Assembly (NCBI GenBank): GCA_000510425.1
Contig: AZKM01000018.1
Location: forward strand, 108,843 to 172,842
Reading direction: 5' to 3'
DNA: 64,000 nucleotides
From: Eubacterium nodatum ATCC 33099
GTDB lineage: Bacteria; Bacillota; Clostridia; Peptostreptococcales; Anaerovoracaceae
The first letter of the stretch is position 1. The number at the start of each line of letters is the position of its first letter. A program made the position numbers and the translations under genes. Shown here piece after piece: positions 35,724-45,573 of the stretch. The notes under the pieces are model-generated. The model worked only from the letters and a program-made list of their open reading frames with translations, had not been told where the DNA came from and searched no databases.

Positions 35724-37295
35724 TTAGCGAACTTTCCCTTCACTTCTGCAAATCTCTTTTAAAATACTGTCAACCTCTGCCATATCACCCTGATTACACA
35801 AAACTGTAAGTTTATCTCCTCCCTTGAGGACAGTTTTGCCCCTGGGAACTATTTCCCTCTTTCCACGGTTAACCGCAACTACCAGGGTTCCTGCCGGAAG
35901 ACCCATGTTTTCAATTTTTTCTCCGTCCATGAAGCTTGATATGTATACATCGCTGTATAACAAAACTTTGTTGGTACGGAGTTCTTCGTCCATGCCATAC
36001 GACTCATCCTTTGATAAAATTTTGCTGAGAAGCAAATCATATATCGGAAGACTCCTCATTAAATCAGCAATTATATAGGCTGTAAAAGCGACGATACTCA
36101 GTGATAAAAAATTTCTAAAATCCCCAACCATTTCAGTTATTAAGATTACACCTGTTACCGGCGAACGAACAATAGCGGCAAAATAGCCAACCATTCCGTA
36201 TACTACAAAATTAACTATAAAAGCTTCTTCTATTCCCATGAGTCCACGGAACACAGAAAAGAAAAATCCTCCTGCAATCCCGCCGATTACTAAGAGAGGC
36301 ATAAAAATGCCTCCCGGTGCTCCTGCTGAGAAACTGAGTATGGAAAATCCGAATTTTAAAAGCAGCAAAAGCCCCAGTGCACCCAGAAGAAAATTTCCCT
36401 TTGCCACCTCTGAAACCAGTTCATATCCTCCACCTAAAACCGATGGGTAATAAGCTGCAAAAACTATAACTAAAAGGAAAGGTATAGCAAGTCTAATCGT
36501 CTTGTTTGAAATTTTGCCGTATACATTCTGTGAAAAATCAACGGCTTTCACATATATAACTCCGAACAGCCCAAGAAATATGCCCAGCAGCAACAGACTT
36601 CCATAATGATATAGAGGCAACGAGTCATGCAAGCTCAAAGAGGACACCGGATCAAGCCCAAATATGTAGTATGCTACAAAATTTGCAGACATCGATGCTG
36701 CCATTGACCCAAGCAGTATGTCCGTAGAAAAATTATTGTGAAGCTCCTCAAGAGCAAATACTACCCCTGCCAGGGGTGCACTGAAGGCAGAAGATAATCC
36801 TGCTGCAGCTCCGCAAGTCATAAGGAGTTTTTCTTCTGTGGCAAGTCTTCCCGTAACCTGAGCAAAACCCTTTCCCACCATGGCTCCGAGCTGAATACTC
36901 GGACCTTCTCGTCCAAGGGAAAGTCCTCCACAGATTGCAAATGTTGCACCTGCAAATTTTGTAACTATAATTCTCCACCAGTTTTGAAAAATTTTCCCCT
37001 TAAGTTCTCCCACAACCTGGGGAATTCCCGAACCTGCACATAAAGGCTCAAGTTTAAGGCAAATCCGTGTAATCAAAAAGCAGACCGATAACCCAAGTAG
37101 AACAAATATCATAGTCTTACCGTTCGTCATGGTGCCCTGAACCGCCAGGGTTCTAAATCCTTCGGCTTTAGCCAGGATTGAACGGAACATCGACACAAGC
37201 AATCCTGCCAAGGCACCGATAACCGCACCCTGCAAGATTAAACGATACTTTATCTTTGATATTGCTCTAAGGCTTTGCTCTGCTTTACTTTTCAT
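35724..37295 (-). CDS. clcA: ClC-family H+/Cl- exchanger with TrkA-C domain
   Basis: 523 residues. ClC hallmarks: 'GSGIPQVVGELKG' (88-100), 'GREGPSIQLGA' with the gating Glu130, 'EELHNN' with Glu183-Glu184 (the second equals the proton glutamate of exchangers), and 'PGGIFMPLLVIGG'. These point to an antiporter and not a channel. The last 75 residues are a TrkA-C (RCK_C) domain ('PAGTLVVAVNRGKREIVPRG'), a likely ligand sensor. It starts six bases after the DUF1846 stop. Confidence 0.93.
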   Translation of the reverse strand: MKSKAEQSLRAISKIKYRLILQGAVIGALAGLLVSMFRSILAKAEGFRTLAVQGTMTNGKTMIFVLLGLSVCFLITRICLKLEPLCAGSGIPQVVGELKGKIFQNWWRIIVTKFAGATFAICGGLSLGREGPSIQLGAMVGKGFAQVTGRLATEEKLLMTCGAAAGLSSAFSAPLAGVVFALEELHNNFSTDILLGSMAASMSANFVAYYIFGLDPVSSLSLHDSLPLYHYGSLLLLGIFLGLFGVIYVKAVDFSQNVYGKISNKTIRLAIPFLLVIVFAAYYPSVLGGGYELVSEVAKGNFLLGALGLLLLLKFGFSILSFSAGAPGGIFMPLLVIGGIAGGFFFSVFRGLMGIEEAFIVNFVVYGMVGYFAAIVRSPVTGVILITEMVGDFRNFLSLSIVAFTAYIIADLMRSLPIYDLLLSKILSKDESYGMDEELRTNKVLLYSDVYISSFMDGEKIENMGLPAGTLVVAVNRGKREIVPRGKTVLKGGDKLTVLCNQGDMAEVDSILKEICRSEGKVR

Positions 37296-37301
37296 TTTCT
37301 C

Positions 37302-38810
37302 CTAATTCGTATATAGATTTGTTGTAACATATTCCGGGTCACAGGTAACATCAATTCCAAGTGACCTTAAAGTCTGCTCATCCTGATCGCTTAAAATAGC
37401 GGTGCAGTGTGCCCTACAACCTCTCAGAAGCTTGAGTTTGCTCGCTGCAAGCTCTGCAGCCTTATCTCCGCTCTTTGATACGGCAAGGGCAATTAAGATT
37501 TCCTCGCAGTTCAGAATCGACCTGTCCGATTTCAAAATATCAGTTTTCAATCTCTGAGTTGTTTCTAAAATCTCTTCTGCAATCAACAGCATTTCATCAG
37601 GCTGATTTGCAAGATGCTTTATTGCATTTAAAATCATCGCTGCCGCCGCAACCATAAGTCGTGAACTCTTCCCTGTTATTATCTCGCCATTCGGAAGCTC
37701 AATTGCCATGGCAACTATATTTTCACTGCACTTTTCTCTCCTGCGCTTTTCTTCTGCGCACTCTCTGGCAGGCAGAACCACAGGTCTGTCTTCCACTTCC
37801 AGTCCCACCTCTTTCATGAGAAGTTTTGCCCTTTCAAGAGAACTTTCCGTAATTTTTCCTTTCTTGTAATCGCACTCTGCAATAAGGTATCTTCTTATAA
37901 TTTCTTGATTCGCAGCTTCTCTGCAGACCTTATCATCGGTTATTCCAAAGCCTGCACGGTTTACCCCCATATCAGTAGGCGATTTGTATTCCGCCTCCCC
38001 TGTGATTTTTTCAATAATCCTCTTAACCACAGGAAATGCTTCCATATCTCTATTATAATTTACGGCAGTTTCACCGTAGGCTTCAAGGTGATATGAGTCA
38101 ATCTGGTTAACATCTTTAAGGTCTGCTGTAGCCGCTTCGTATGCAATATTAACCGGATGTTTAAGGGGAAGACTCCAAATCGGGAAAGTTTCAAACTTTG
38201 CATAGCGTGCCTTCAACCCTCTCTTATAATCATGATAAAGCTGGGAGAGACAGGTTGCAAGTTTACCGCTTCCGCCCCCCGGACCTGTAACGACTATTAA
38301 CGGCTTAGTAACTTCAATATAAGGATTTGCACCGTATCCCTCGTCACTTACGATAGTTTCCACATCTGTCGGATATCCCTTTGTAAAATAGTGTTTATAA
38401 GTTTTGATTCCTCTTCGCTGCAGATTGTTGATAAACATATTGACTGCCGGAGCATCCTCATATCTTGTGACCACTACGCTGTTAATCTTAAGGTTATAAG
38501 TGCGAAATATATCAATCAGCCTCAAAACCTCAAGATCGTAGGTAATGCCGAAATCGTGTCTTGTTTTATTAGTAGTAATGTCCCCTGAATATATGCAAAT
38601 TATTATTTCTGCCTCGTCTTTAAGTCTCTGAAGCAATTTCACTTTCGCATTTTCATCAAAACCGGGAAGAACCCTTGCTGCATGTTTATCCTGAACCAAC
38701 TTACCGCCGAATTCCAGATAAAGTCTTTCGCTATTACCCCTGTTAATCCTTTCTTTGATGTGTTTTGACTGCTCTTCTATATATTTTTCCGCACTAAAAC
38801 CTATTTCCAT
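37302..38810 (-). CDS. DUF1846 protein (UPF0371)
   Basis: 502 residues from the ATG at 38810, with AGGAG nine bases upstream that overlaps the stop of the small peptide gene. '[20 protein letters not shown]' and '[13 protein letters not shown]' are typical of the DUF1846 family, and '[17 protein letters not shown]' resembles a P-loop. Crystal structures exist for the family but its reaction is not settled as far as I know. It lies in the ddl-DUF1934-peptide-DUF1846-clc series. Confidence 0.9.
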   Translation of the reverse strand: MEIGFSAEKYIEEQSKHIKERINRGNSERLYLEFGGKLVQDKHAARVLPGFDENAKVKLLQRLKDEAEIIICIYSGDITTNKTRHDFGITYDLEVLRLIDIFRTYNLKINSVVVTRYEDAPAVNMFINNLQRRGIKTYKHYFTKGYPTDVETIVSDEGYGANPYIEVTKPLIVVTGPGGGSGKLATCLSQLYHDYKRGLKARYAKFETFPIWSLPLKHPVNIAYEAATADLKDVNQIDSYHLEAYGETAVNYNRDMEAFPVVKRIIEKITGEAEYKSPTDMGVNRAGFGITDDKVCREAANQEIIRRYLIAECDYKKGKITESSLERAKLLMKEVGLEVEDRPVVLPARECAEEKRRREKCSENIVAMAIELPNGEIITGKSSRLMVAAAAMILNAIKHLANQPDEMLLIAEEILETTQRLKTDILKSDRSILNCEEILIALAVSKSGDKAAELAASKLKLLRGCRAHCTAILSDQDEQTLRSLGIDVTCDPEYVTTNLYTN

Positions 38811-38822
38811 CACTATCTACTC

Positions 38823-38927
38823 CTACGCCATTGCCTGCAAAGCCCACATTACGCTTGTGCCAATCATAGTAGCCGCAACAACAACTACTATTATTCTTGC
38901 AATCTTACGCTTTTTTTCATCGCTCAT
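38823..38927 (-). CDS. 34-residue single-pass membrane peptide
   Basis: Starts with ATG at 38927, eight bases after a strong GGGGAGG site. Sequence: a basic head 'MSDEKKRKIARI', then a hydrophobic stretch 'IVVVVAATMIGTSVMWAL' and a short end 'QAMA'. The stop codon overlaps the ribosome site of DUF1846, so the gene is tightly packed in the operon. No family recognised; too short for most gene finders. The strong ribosome site and clean amphipathic layout make it likely real. Confidence 0.75.
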   Translation of the reverse strand: MSDEKKRKIARIIVVVVAATMIGTSVMWALQAMA

Positions 38928-38977
38928 GTTAACCTCCCCATCATAATTAAGTACTAATTTATTGAAAGTTTAAGGTT

Positions 38978-39439
38978 TTAAGTCCTCTCAGTCTCAGATA
39001 AGACCCCCTGATCTCCTATAACCTCTATATTCAATTCATTTCTTCCTTCTGCCATTCCGCCCAGGCTCACCTGATATTTAACTCCGATTTTGCCGTAACC
39101 TTCGGGAGACAAATCGTTTGTAACGCTGTCGGTAAGTACTTCCATACCTATCGGTCCGTAAGGAGTATCATACTTGCTTGAAAACCTCTGTCCTTCTTTA
39201 AACTCAATTTCCATTCCATACTCTGTTCCATCACCGATTCTCTTAAGCCTTATGGTATCTCCTTTTAGCTTCAAACTTGTCTTACATCCCGGAAAGCCCG
39301 AAAATTCGCTTTCCTCATATATCAGATAAGTTGCTCCGTTTTTTTCATAAAGCTTTCCCTCCGTGACAAATTCCATCTGTTCTTCCGCTTCGTCTCCGGA
39401 AAATTGCTTACCAATTATTTTCAACATGATGTCTTTCAT
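38978..39439 (-). CDS. DUF1934 beta-barrel protein
   Basis: 153 residues from the ATG at 39439 (GAGG seven bases upstream); a TTG at 39445 is less likely. The pattern of alternating beta strands ('FVTEGKLYEKNGATYLIYEE', 'TSLKLKGDTIRLKRIG', 'LGGMAEGRNELNIEV') is that of DUF1934, a lipocalin-like family common in Firmicutes with unknown function. It overlaps the end of ddl by 32 bases. Confidence 0.85.
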   Translation of the reverse strand: MKDIMLKIIGKQFSGDEAEEQMEFVTEGKLYEKNGATYLIYEESEFSGFPGCKTSLKLKGDTIRLKRIGDGTEYGMEIEFKEGQRFSSKYDTPYGPIGMEVLTDSVTNDLSPEGYGKIGVKYQVSLGGMAEGRNELNIEVIGDQGVLSETERT

Positions 39440-40463
39440 AGCCAAACCTCACAATTCTTTCAATAATTTCGGTAAAACTGATTCCCTGCTCCTTCCAAAG
39501 CATAGGAAACATACTGTACTTGGTACATCCCGGAATGGTATTGAACTCACTTAGAAAAATCTCATTACTTTCTTTATCAATCAAAAAGTCCGCCCTTGCA
39601 AATCCTGCACAGTCAAGGGCTCTATACGCCCTCTCTGCGTAAGCTCTTATTCTCTCTGTAGTGGCTGTATCAATATTAGCGGGAATACATATCTCTGTAC
39701 CCGATTCATCTGTATACTTCGCCTCATAATCGTAAAAATCATGGGCTGCCGAAATCTCTCCAAGCCCCGAAGTAACAGGCTGATCATTTCCTATAATCGC
39801 ACACTCAATTTCTCTTGCATCAACTCCCTGTTCTACCAGCACTCTTCTGTCATACTGAGCCGCAAGCCGCAGTGCCGCCTTGAGCTGAAATTTGTCTCCT
39901 GCCTTTGATATTCCCAGGCTGGAGCCTAAATTTGCAGGTTTTACAAAGACAGGATATCGAAATCTGTCCTGACATCTTCTGATAACAAGCTCTATATCCT
40001 CAAAAATGAGTCTTTTAGTAACTAACAGAGAATCCACCGTAGGAATTCCATTCTGCTTAAAAATTTCCTTTGCAAAAGCCTTATCCATACAAAGAGCTGA
40101 ACTCATGACACCGCTTCCTGCATATGGAATGTTCATAGTTTCAAAAAGCCCCTGAATCCTGCCGTCTTCCCCAAAAGGTCCGTGAAGAATAGGAAAAGCA
40201 AAATCAATCCCTTCACAGGCTTCGTTAACGGAAATAGGTCTACTTTTCTTTTCCCATCGCCCATTTGCAATATCTCCAAAATCTCCATCAATAACCTTCC
40301 ACTGCCCTTCCCTGGTTATGCCTATGGGAATTACCTTATGCTTTTCTCCGTCAATAGCATTTATCACTGTCTCTGCTGAAAGAAGGGAAATCTCATGCTC
40401 ACTGGATTTTCCGCCGAAGAAAACACCTATTCTATCAATTTTTTTGTTTAATTTCTTCTCCAT
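39408..40463 (-). CDS. ddl: D-alanine--D-alanine ligase
   Basis: Makes the D-Ala-D-Ala dipeptide for peptidoglycan. 351 residues: N-terminal 'IGVFFGGKSSEHEISLLSAE', 'LHGPFGEDGRIQGLFE', ATP-grasp residues in 'VFVKPANLGSSLGISKAG', and the metal-binding 'NEIFLSEFNTIPGCTKYSM'. 'EFNTIPG' is the usual D-Ala form. GGAGG precedes the ATG. It heads an operon with its own promoter. Confidence 0.97.
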   Translation of the reverse strand: MEKKLNKKIDRIGVFFGGKSSEHEISLLSAETVINAIDGEKHKVIPIGITREGQWKVIDGDFGDIANGRWEKKSRPISVNEACEGIDFAFPILHGPFGEDGRIQGLFETMNIPYAGSGVMSSALCMDKAFAKEIFKQNGIPTVDSLLVTKRLIFEDIELVIRRCQDRFRYPVFVKPANLGSSLGISKAGDKFQLKAALRLAAQYDRRVLVEQGVDAREIECAIIGNDQPVTSGLGEISAAHDFYDYEAKYTDESGTEICIPANIDTATTERIRAYAERAYRALDCAGFARADFLIDKESNEIFLSEFNTIPGCTKYSMFPMLWKEQGISFTEIIERIVRFGYERHHVENNW

Positions 40464-40488
40464 AATCCTCCGTTACTTTCGAATTAAC

Positions 40489-40517
40489 ATTCTACCATAA
40501 GTTTCAGTAATTTTAAA
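40489..40517 (-). promoter_or_regulatory. Promoter of the ddl operon
   Basis: On the minus strand: -35 TTTAAA (40512-40517), 17-base spacer, extended -10 TGGTAGAAT with TAGAAT at 40489-40494. The rest of the 40518-40910 gap is A/T-rich; it must also hold the htrA promoter, for which the TATTATTATAGG around 40845 is the best -10 but no clear -35 is seen. Confidence 0.6.
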
Positions 40518-40910
40518 CTGTGCAGACTCTATTTTATTATTATTCTATGATAATTTTATCCTACGCACCGATGAAAAGAAAAAGCTTTATCTGCCATCGG
40601 CACTATATAGACTTTAACTTTGTTATCTTCAATATAGACCGACAAGTTCTGAGAAAACTGATTGAGCAATCACCATCGACTTTCTCATTTTCATTAACTG
40701 TTAACTATATTTGCATTGCTTACAAAATTCAACGGTTACTCTTTACTTAAATACTTAAAGTTATTTGCCTCTATGTAACATAAATAACATAAAATCTATA
40801 TAAATATTTCAAAAATGGGTAGTAATATGGTACTGCTAATATTATTATAGGTTTTATGAAAGACTTTTAACATAGAAAAACTATGGAAAAATTGTATAAG
40901 GAGATAAATT

Positions 40911-42449
40911 ATGGACAACAAGAACTTGCCACCTGAATACCCATGGCAGTCAATGAACAAAGACTCCGAGCAAAAAACAGAATACTCCCATGGCTTTGTT
41001 TTAGTAAATGAGGATCCCCGGCAGAATTCAAGCCCCGATAACAGGCAGGAGTACAATGCCACGACTGATGGCATACAGGAATACAATTCTATACACGATA
41101 GCACGCAGCAACACAATTCTGCGACTGATGACATGCAGGAATATGATTCTATACCCAATGGCACTCAGCAGTACAATTCTACGGCTGATGAAACACCGTA
41201 CAATCTAAACTTTGACGATAACACTGTGGATGACATTGCGAATAACACTACAGAGGGTACATCCGATTTCTTCGGTCCGAATTTTGACTACGGAACCTAC
41301 AACGACTACGGTCCAAGAGGAAGAAGTTACGCTGATTATAAAAACAGCAGCAATGGAATATCAAAGAAAGCTTTTATCATCATTCTCATAATTGCCATGC
41401 TTCTTACCTCTGCTCTAACCGTAGGAGGCATGATTCTTTATGAAAACTACTTCTCAAACGGAAGTCATCAGGCTACCAACTACACCCTTTCTAAGGATAC
41501 AAAGCAGTTATCATCCGACAGCATAGTAAAAAAGACTAATTCAAGCGTAGTTTCCATCGTTACAGAATCCGTTTCCACTGACAGTTGGGCACAAAACTAT
41601 GTAAAAAAAGGTGCGGGCAGCGGTGTAATAATTCAGAAAAACGGCTATATCCTCACATGTAACCATGTAATACAGGGTGCAAGCAAAATAAAAGTTACCT
41701 TGAGTAACAATAAAAGCTATGATGCTAAGCTTGTAGGTGCAAGTCCTGATGATGACCTCGCTGTTTTAAAAATTAACGCTGTAGGATTGAATACAGCCAC
41801 CTATGGCAACAGTTCCAAGCTTGCAGTGGGAGACCATGTTGTGGCAATCGGAAATCCTTTGGGTGAGCTCAGCAACACTGCATCTACGGGGATCATCAGC
41901 GCTTTGAATCGCAAATTAACGATAGGCAATAAAAAACTGAATCTACTGCAAACAGACGCTTCCATCAATCCCGGAAATTCCGGCGGAGCATTATTCAACG
42001 GTTCCGGCAACCTGATAGGAATTGTTGTGGCAAAATCCGCAGGCTCTAATGTAGAGGGGTTAGGATTCGCAATACCGATTAACCATGCTGCAAAGATTGC
42101 AAAGACTTTGATCAAAAGCGGTAATATAAAATCCAAATCAGACTCCGGCAACAAAAATAACGCCTTGATAGGTGTGACTATTCATGAATTATCCGAAAGC
42201 GAAGCGCGTCGAGAAGGATACGATAAAGGTGGTGTTTTCATCGCCTCCGTTGCAAGTTCTTATGCAAAAGATGCAGGATTAAAAGCCGGTGACAGAATTG
42301 CTTCCTTCGACGGGAAAGAAATTACGGGAGCCAACCAGTTGCGGGAAGCCCTGGCAAAACATAAAGCAGGAGACAAAGTAAAAATTGAAATAGTTAGAAA
42401 CAAGCAAAAAATAAACACCTCTGTCACTTTGATTTCAGGTCAGCAGTAA
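40911..42449 (+). CDS. htrA: HtrA-type membrane-anchored serine protease
   Basis: 512 residues. A long hydrophilic cytoplasmic N-terminus (1-150) is followed by one membrane segment (about 154-177), the trypsin-like domain with His252 ('TCNHVIQG'), Asp282 ('DDLAVLKI') and Ser357 ('NPGNSGGAL'), and one PDZ domain at the C-terminus ('ASSYAKDAGLKAGDRI'). It degrades or refolds damaged proteins at the outer face of the membrane. The N-terminus contains five ten-residue repeats at about 46-95. AAGGAG lies before the ATG. It is monocistronic. Confidence 0.95.
   Translation: MDNKNLPPEYPWQSMNKDSEQKTEYSHGFVLVNEDPRQNSSPDNRQEYNATTDGIQEYNSIHDSTQQHNSATDDMQEYDSIPNGTQQYNSTADETPYNLNFDDNTVDDIANNTTEGTSDFFGPNFDYGTYNDYGPRGRSYADYKNSSNGISKKAFIIILIIAMLLTSALTVGGMILYENYFSNGSHQATNYTLSKDTKQLSSDSIVKKTNSSVVSIVTESVSTDSWAQNYVKKGAGSGVIIQKNGYILTCNHVIQGASKIKVTLSNNKSYDAKLVGASPDDDLAVLKINAVGLNTATYGNSSKLAVGDHVVAIGNPLGELSNTASTGIISALNRKLTIGNKKLNLLQTDASINPGNSGGALFNGSGNLIGIVVAKSAGSNVEGLGFAIPINHAAKIAKTLIKSGNIKSKSDSGNKNNALIGVTIHELSESEARREGYDKGGVFIASVASSYAKDAGLKAGDRIASFDGKEITGANQLREALAKHKAGDKVKIEIVRNKQKINTSVTLISGQQ
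41046..41195 (+). repeat. Five 30-base repeats in the htrA N-terminus
   Basis: Units of ten codons reading QEYNATTDGI, QEYNSIHDST, QQHNSATDDM, QEYDSIPNGT, QQYNSTADET. DNA copies are imperfect but in phase. Such repeats can expand or contract without breaking the frame. Confidence 0.8.
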
Positions 42450-42525
42450 ATTTAATAAAATATGATAACGGGCTCTGCCTCTACTACATAAGGCAAAGGT
42501 CTCTTATCGGACGAGAAAGAAAAAC

Positions 42526-42576
42526 AAAGCGACCCCCAAAGCAGACGAAAATATCTGATAAATGAGGGTCGCTTTT
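42526..42576. terminator. Bidirectional terminator between htrA and bceB
   Basis: Stem AAAGCGACCC / GGGTCGCTTTT with a loop of about 30 bases; T-rich on both sides. It serves convergent htrA and bceB. Confidence 0.8.
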
Positions 42577-42632
42577 CGTATTGAACCTAGATTTTGACTT
42601 TTCACTGTGGTATTTTTGCTTTTGTCTCAATA

Positions 42633-44615
42633 TTACCTGACAATCCTGTAATATATATTTGAGGTCAGTTTAAAAATTATAAAGTATATTATCGCAAAGC
42701 CTCCTGTTATCATGGCCATAAGGCTCAGATATTTAATATACGAATCCAAACCGAAAAGTCCAAGCAACTGATACACAATTTTCGATGCAACCATTGAATG
42801 TAGCAGTGCAACGATCAGAGGAATAAAGAACATCCAAACGATTTGCGATGCAGAGGTCTTTTTAATCAGAGTGTCCGGAAGACCGACTTTTTTCATGATC
42901 TGATAGTTCCGTCTATCTTCATATCCTTCGGAGATCTGCTTATAATAAGTTATCAAAACGGTTCCGATTAAAAATATACATCCTATTATTATCCCTAAAA
43001 ATAAGAATCCGCCGTTAAAGTCATATATCATAGCTCTAACTTCTTGTTTGGCATTTAACCTGTAGCCTTTCTTTTCGGATTCTTTCTTCAATTTATTCAG
43101 ATAGGTTTTTGAATCATTTCCCACATTCCACTCGCCGTTCAAGGATATTTCCGGAGTTGTAATTTTTCCCTTTTCCACATCTTCGAGCTTATAGTACCTT
43201 GCCAAATCAATGAGTTCCTTATGACCCCGCACCACCACGGAGTAAGACTCTACCGTAAAGTTCCCGCTGATATTGTCTTTAACCTTAATTATATGTTTTT
43301 TGCTGCCACCCAATGTTAATGAGTTGACTTTCAGTAGTTTTTTTCGATTGGAAGTAACAAGCACTTGGTCTTTTCTTAAAGTATAATCAGTTCCTTCCTG
43401 CTTATTATAGGCATCAAGAGTATATACCTGGAGATACATGTATTCTCCACTCTTTTTATCCAAAGAGGACCTGATAATCTCACCATCTTTTTTTACATGC
43501 ACAAAAAACTCTTCTCTTACGAAAAAGTTTTCAATTTTTTCATTGGATATTATGGAGTTTTCCACGAATATTTTCATTTTTTTCTTGCTCTCAATAATAT
43601 CCTTCTGTGGAGTATTCACAGAAAAATTTTTATTGTTACTTATGGTATAATCGTTCCTCATTGTCTTTGAAACAACGGTTTGCATTGAACTGTTGATAGC
43701 CAGTGTTGCTGAAATCGTAATGATTACACCTGTGCAAAGCACTGCGATACTGGCAAGACCCAATGCATTACTTTTCATCCTGTACATCATCCCCGACACC
43801 GATAAGAAATTCTTTTTCTTATAGTAATATTTTTTATTCCTCTTCATCATCTTAAGAACTGCGATAGAAAGAGATGTGAATAGCAGATAGGTTCCTATAG
43901 CAACCAACACTGCAGCAAGAAAAAAATATATTAGGCTTTCTACCGTTCCTTTAACATTGAGTGCAAGTATATAACCTGCTCCCAGTGATGCAATACCGAA
44001 TAGCAACGGAATAAATTTTAATTTTGGTTCTTTCTCCTTAGACCTGCTCTGTGACATAAGCTCAATGGCAGAAATCTTCCTTAAACTCCACACACTGTCA
44101 ATAAATAAGAGTGTGAAAATCCCTAAAATATATACAGCCGTAACTATTAAAGCATTGAGTGAGAAAGGATAATTCATCAAACCCACATTCATGTCGTGCA
44201 TTGCTCTGTTCAGCATTATGAAAAGGAATTTTCCTAGTACATGTCCAAGTACCACACTGAGTACCGAAATAACCACCATGTTTATCAAGTATTCTATGAA
44301 AATTATCCTTCTAATATGCTTTTTCTCTAACCCTAAAATCGTATATAACGCATATTCTCTACTTCTTTGTTTTGACAAAAACCTTGCCGCATAGATTACA
44401 AATATGGCAGAAAACAATCCTACTATAATCACTCCGAATATAATCAAATTTGGAAGCATCTCATGCCTTGTTCTTACATAATTATTTCCCAAGAGGCTTA
44501 TCATTATGTTGAACAATCCTATCATTATACCGGAAGATATAATAAACGGTATATATAAAATCTTATTTGCCTTCAGATTCCGAAATGCGAAGGTTGTCGC
44601 TATCTTTACATCCAT
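42633..44615 (-). CDS. BceB-type ABC transporter permease
   Basis: 660 residues. FtsX-like permease of the peptide-antibiotic resistance type: ten predicted membrane segments (for instance 'LNALIVTAVYILGIFTLLFI', 'LGLASIAVLCTGVIITISAT') with one large extracellular domain at about 310-515 between segments 7 and 8, the hallmark of BceB proteins. That domain binds the peptide or its lipid-II complex and signals to the kinase. It follows the ATPase gene by two bases. Confidence 0.9.
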   Translation of the reverse strand: MDVKIATTFAFRNLKANKILYIPFIISSGIMIGLFNIMISLLGNNYVRTRHEMLPNLIIFGVIIVGLFSAIFVIYAARFLSKQRSREYALYTILGLEKKHIRRIIFIEYLINMVVISVLSVVLGHVLGKFLFIMLNRAMHDMNVGLMNYPFSLNALIVTAVYILGIFTLLFIDSVWSLRKISAIELMSQSRSKEKEPKLKFIPLLFGIASLGAGYILALNVKGTVESLIYFFLAAVLVAIGTYLLFTSLSIAVLKMMKRNKKYYYKKKNFLSVSGMMYRMKSNALGLASIAVLCTGVIITISATLAINSSMQTVVSKTMRNDYTISNNKNFSVNTPQKDIIESKKKMKIFVENSIISNEKIENFFVREEFFVHVKKDGEIIRSSLDKKSGEYMYLQVYTLDAYNKQEGTDYTLRKDQVLVTSNRKKLLKVNSLTLGGSKKHIIKVKDNISGNFTVESYSVVVRGHKELIDLARYYKLEDVEKGKITTPEISLNGEWNVGNDSKTYLNKLKKESEKKGYRLNAKQEVRAMIYDFNGGFLFLGIIIGCIFLIGTVLITYYKQISEGYEDRRNYQIMKKVGLPDTLIKKTSASQIVWMFFIPLIVALLHSMVASKIVYQLLGLFGLDSYIKYLSLMAMITGGFAIIYFIIFKLTSNIYYRIVR

Positions 44616-44617
44616 TT

Positions 44618-45376
44618 TTACAGCTCCTTTCTATTTAACATAGATTGAGCTGCGCTGATTCTTTCCATAAATGTCTGAGAATCATCTGCCCCCTTAAAAA
44701 TTTCGTGATAAACCATTCCGTCCTTGATGAATAGCACTCTGCCGGCATGGGATGCACTTTTTAAAGAGTGTGTTACCATCAAAACTGTCTGTCCCATCCT
44801 GTTGATCTCCGAAAAAATGTTCATTATATTTTCCGAAGCACCGGAATCCAATGCCCCGGTAGGTTCATCGGCTAAAATCAATCCGGGATTTGTTATCAAA
44901 GCTCTGGCAATGGCAATCCTCTGTTTTTGTCCCCCCGATACCTCGTATGGATATTTATCTACTATTTCTTCAATTCCCAAACTGCTTGAAATCGGCACCA
45001 GACGCCTCGCCATCTCCTTATGTCCGACTCCTGACAACACCAGAGGTAGATAAATGTTATCTCTGTTGGTAAAGGAATCAAGCAGGTTAAAATCCTGAAA
45101 AACGAAGCCAAGTTCATTTCTCCTGAAACTTGCAACCTGACTGTCTTTAAGTTCGCCGATTTCTTTCCCTCCGATTAAAACCTTTCCGTCTGTCACCTTA
45201 TCAAGAGTTGCTATAATGTTCAGGAGCGTCGTTTTTCCGCTTCCGGACTCTCCCATAATAGCGATAAATTCTCCTTTTTCCACGGAAAAGCTTACATTTG
45301 TCAGTGCTTCCACGGCAACCCTTCCGCCTGTTCCACCATACACTTTTCTTACATTTTCTACATCTAATATTCTCAT
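44618..45376 (-). CDS. BceA-type ABC transporter ATPase
   Basis: 252 residues. Walker A 'GESGSGKTTLLN', Q-loop 'FVFQDFNLLDSFT', signature 'VSGGQKQRIAIARAL', Walker B 'LILADEPTGALDS' and H-loop 'VTHS' are all intact. It powers the BceB permease, freeing targets from cell-wall-active peptides such as bacitracin or nisin. The gap to bceS (45377-45573) must hold a promoter responsive to BceR; TTACA-N4-TGAAA at 45464-45477 is a weak candidate binding site. Confidence 0.93.
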   Translation of the reverse strand: MRILDVENVRKVYGGTGGRVAVEALTNVSFSVEKGEFIAIMGESGSGKTTLLNIIATLDKVTDGKVLIGGKEIGELKDSQVASFRRNELGFVFQDFNLLDSFTNRDNIYLPLVLSGVGHKEMARRLVPISSSLGIEEIVDKYPYEVSGGQKQRIAIARALITNPGLILADEPTGALDSGASENIMNIFSEINRMGQTVLMVTHSLKSASHAGRVLFIKDGMVYHEIFKGADDSQTFMERISAAQSMLNRKEL

Positions 45377-45573
45377 ATCCTTATGCCTCCTTTATATGAG
45401 GCTATCTTACCGGATTTTTTACAGCCCTTGCATTTATCTAACATGACAATATCAAATCCAACCTTACAAAATTGAAAGAAACGCACCTTATTCGACAAAA
45501 ATGAGTTCAAAGGCTGTATGGTCCTACAGGAAATATATTAAAGAACTGTTCCAATTCCAACAAAGCCCACATT

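Noticed and set aside
40796..41164. 122-codon minus-strand frame with repeated Ser/Cys phrases
   Set aside because: It is the complement of the decapeptide repeats of htrA; the repeats explain the pattern.
45464..45477. BceR-type binding site TTACA-N4-TGAAA
   Set aside because: Only a partial match to the expected inverted repeat and no well-placed promoter beside it; mentioned under bceA but not called.
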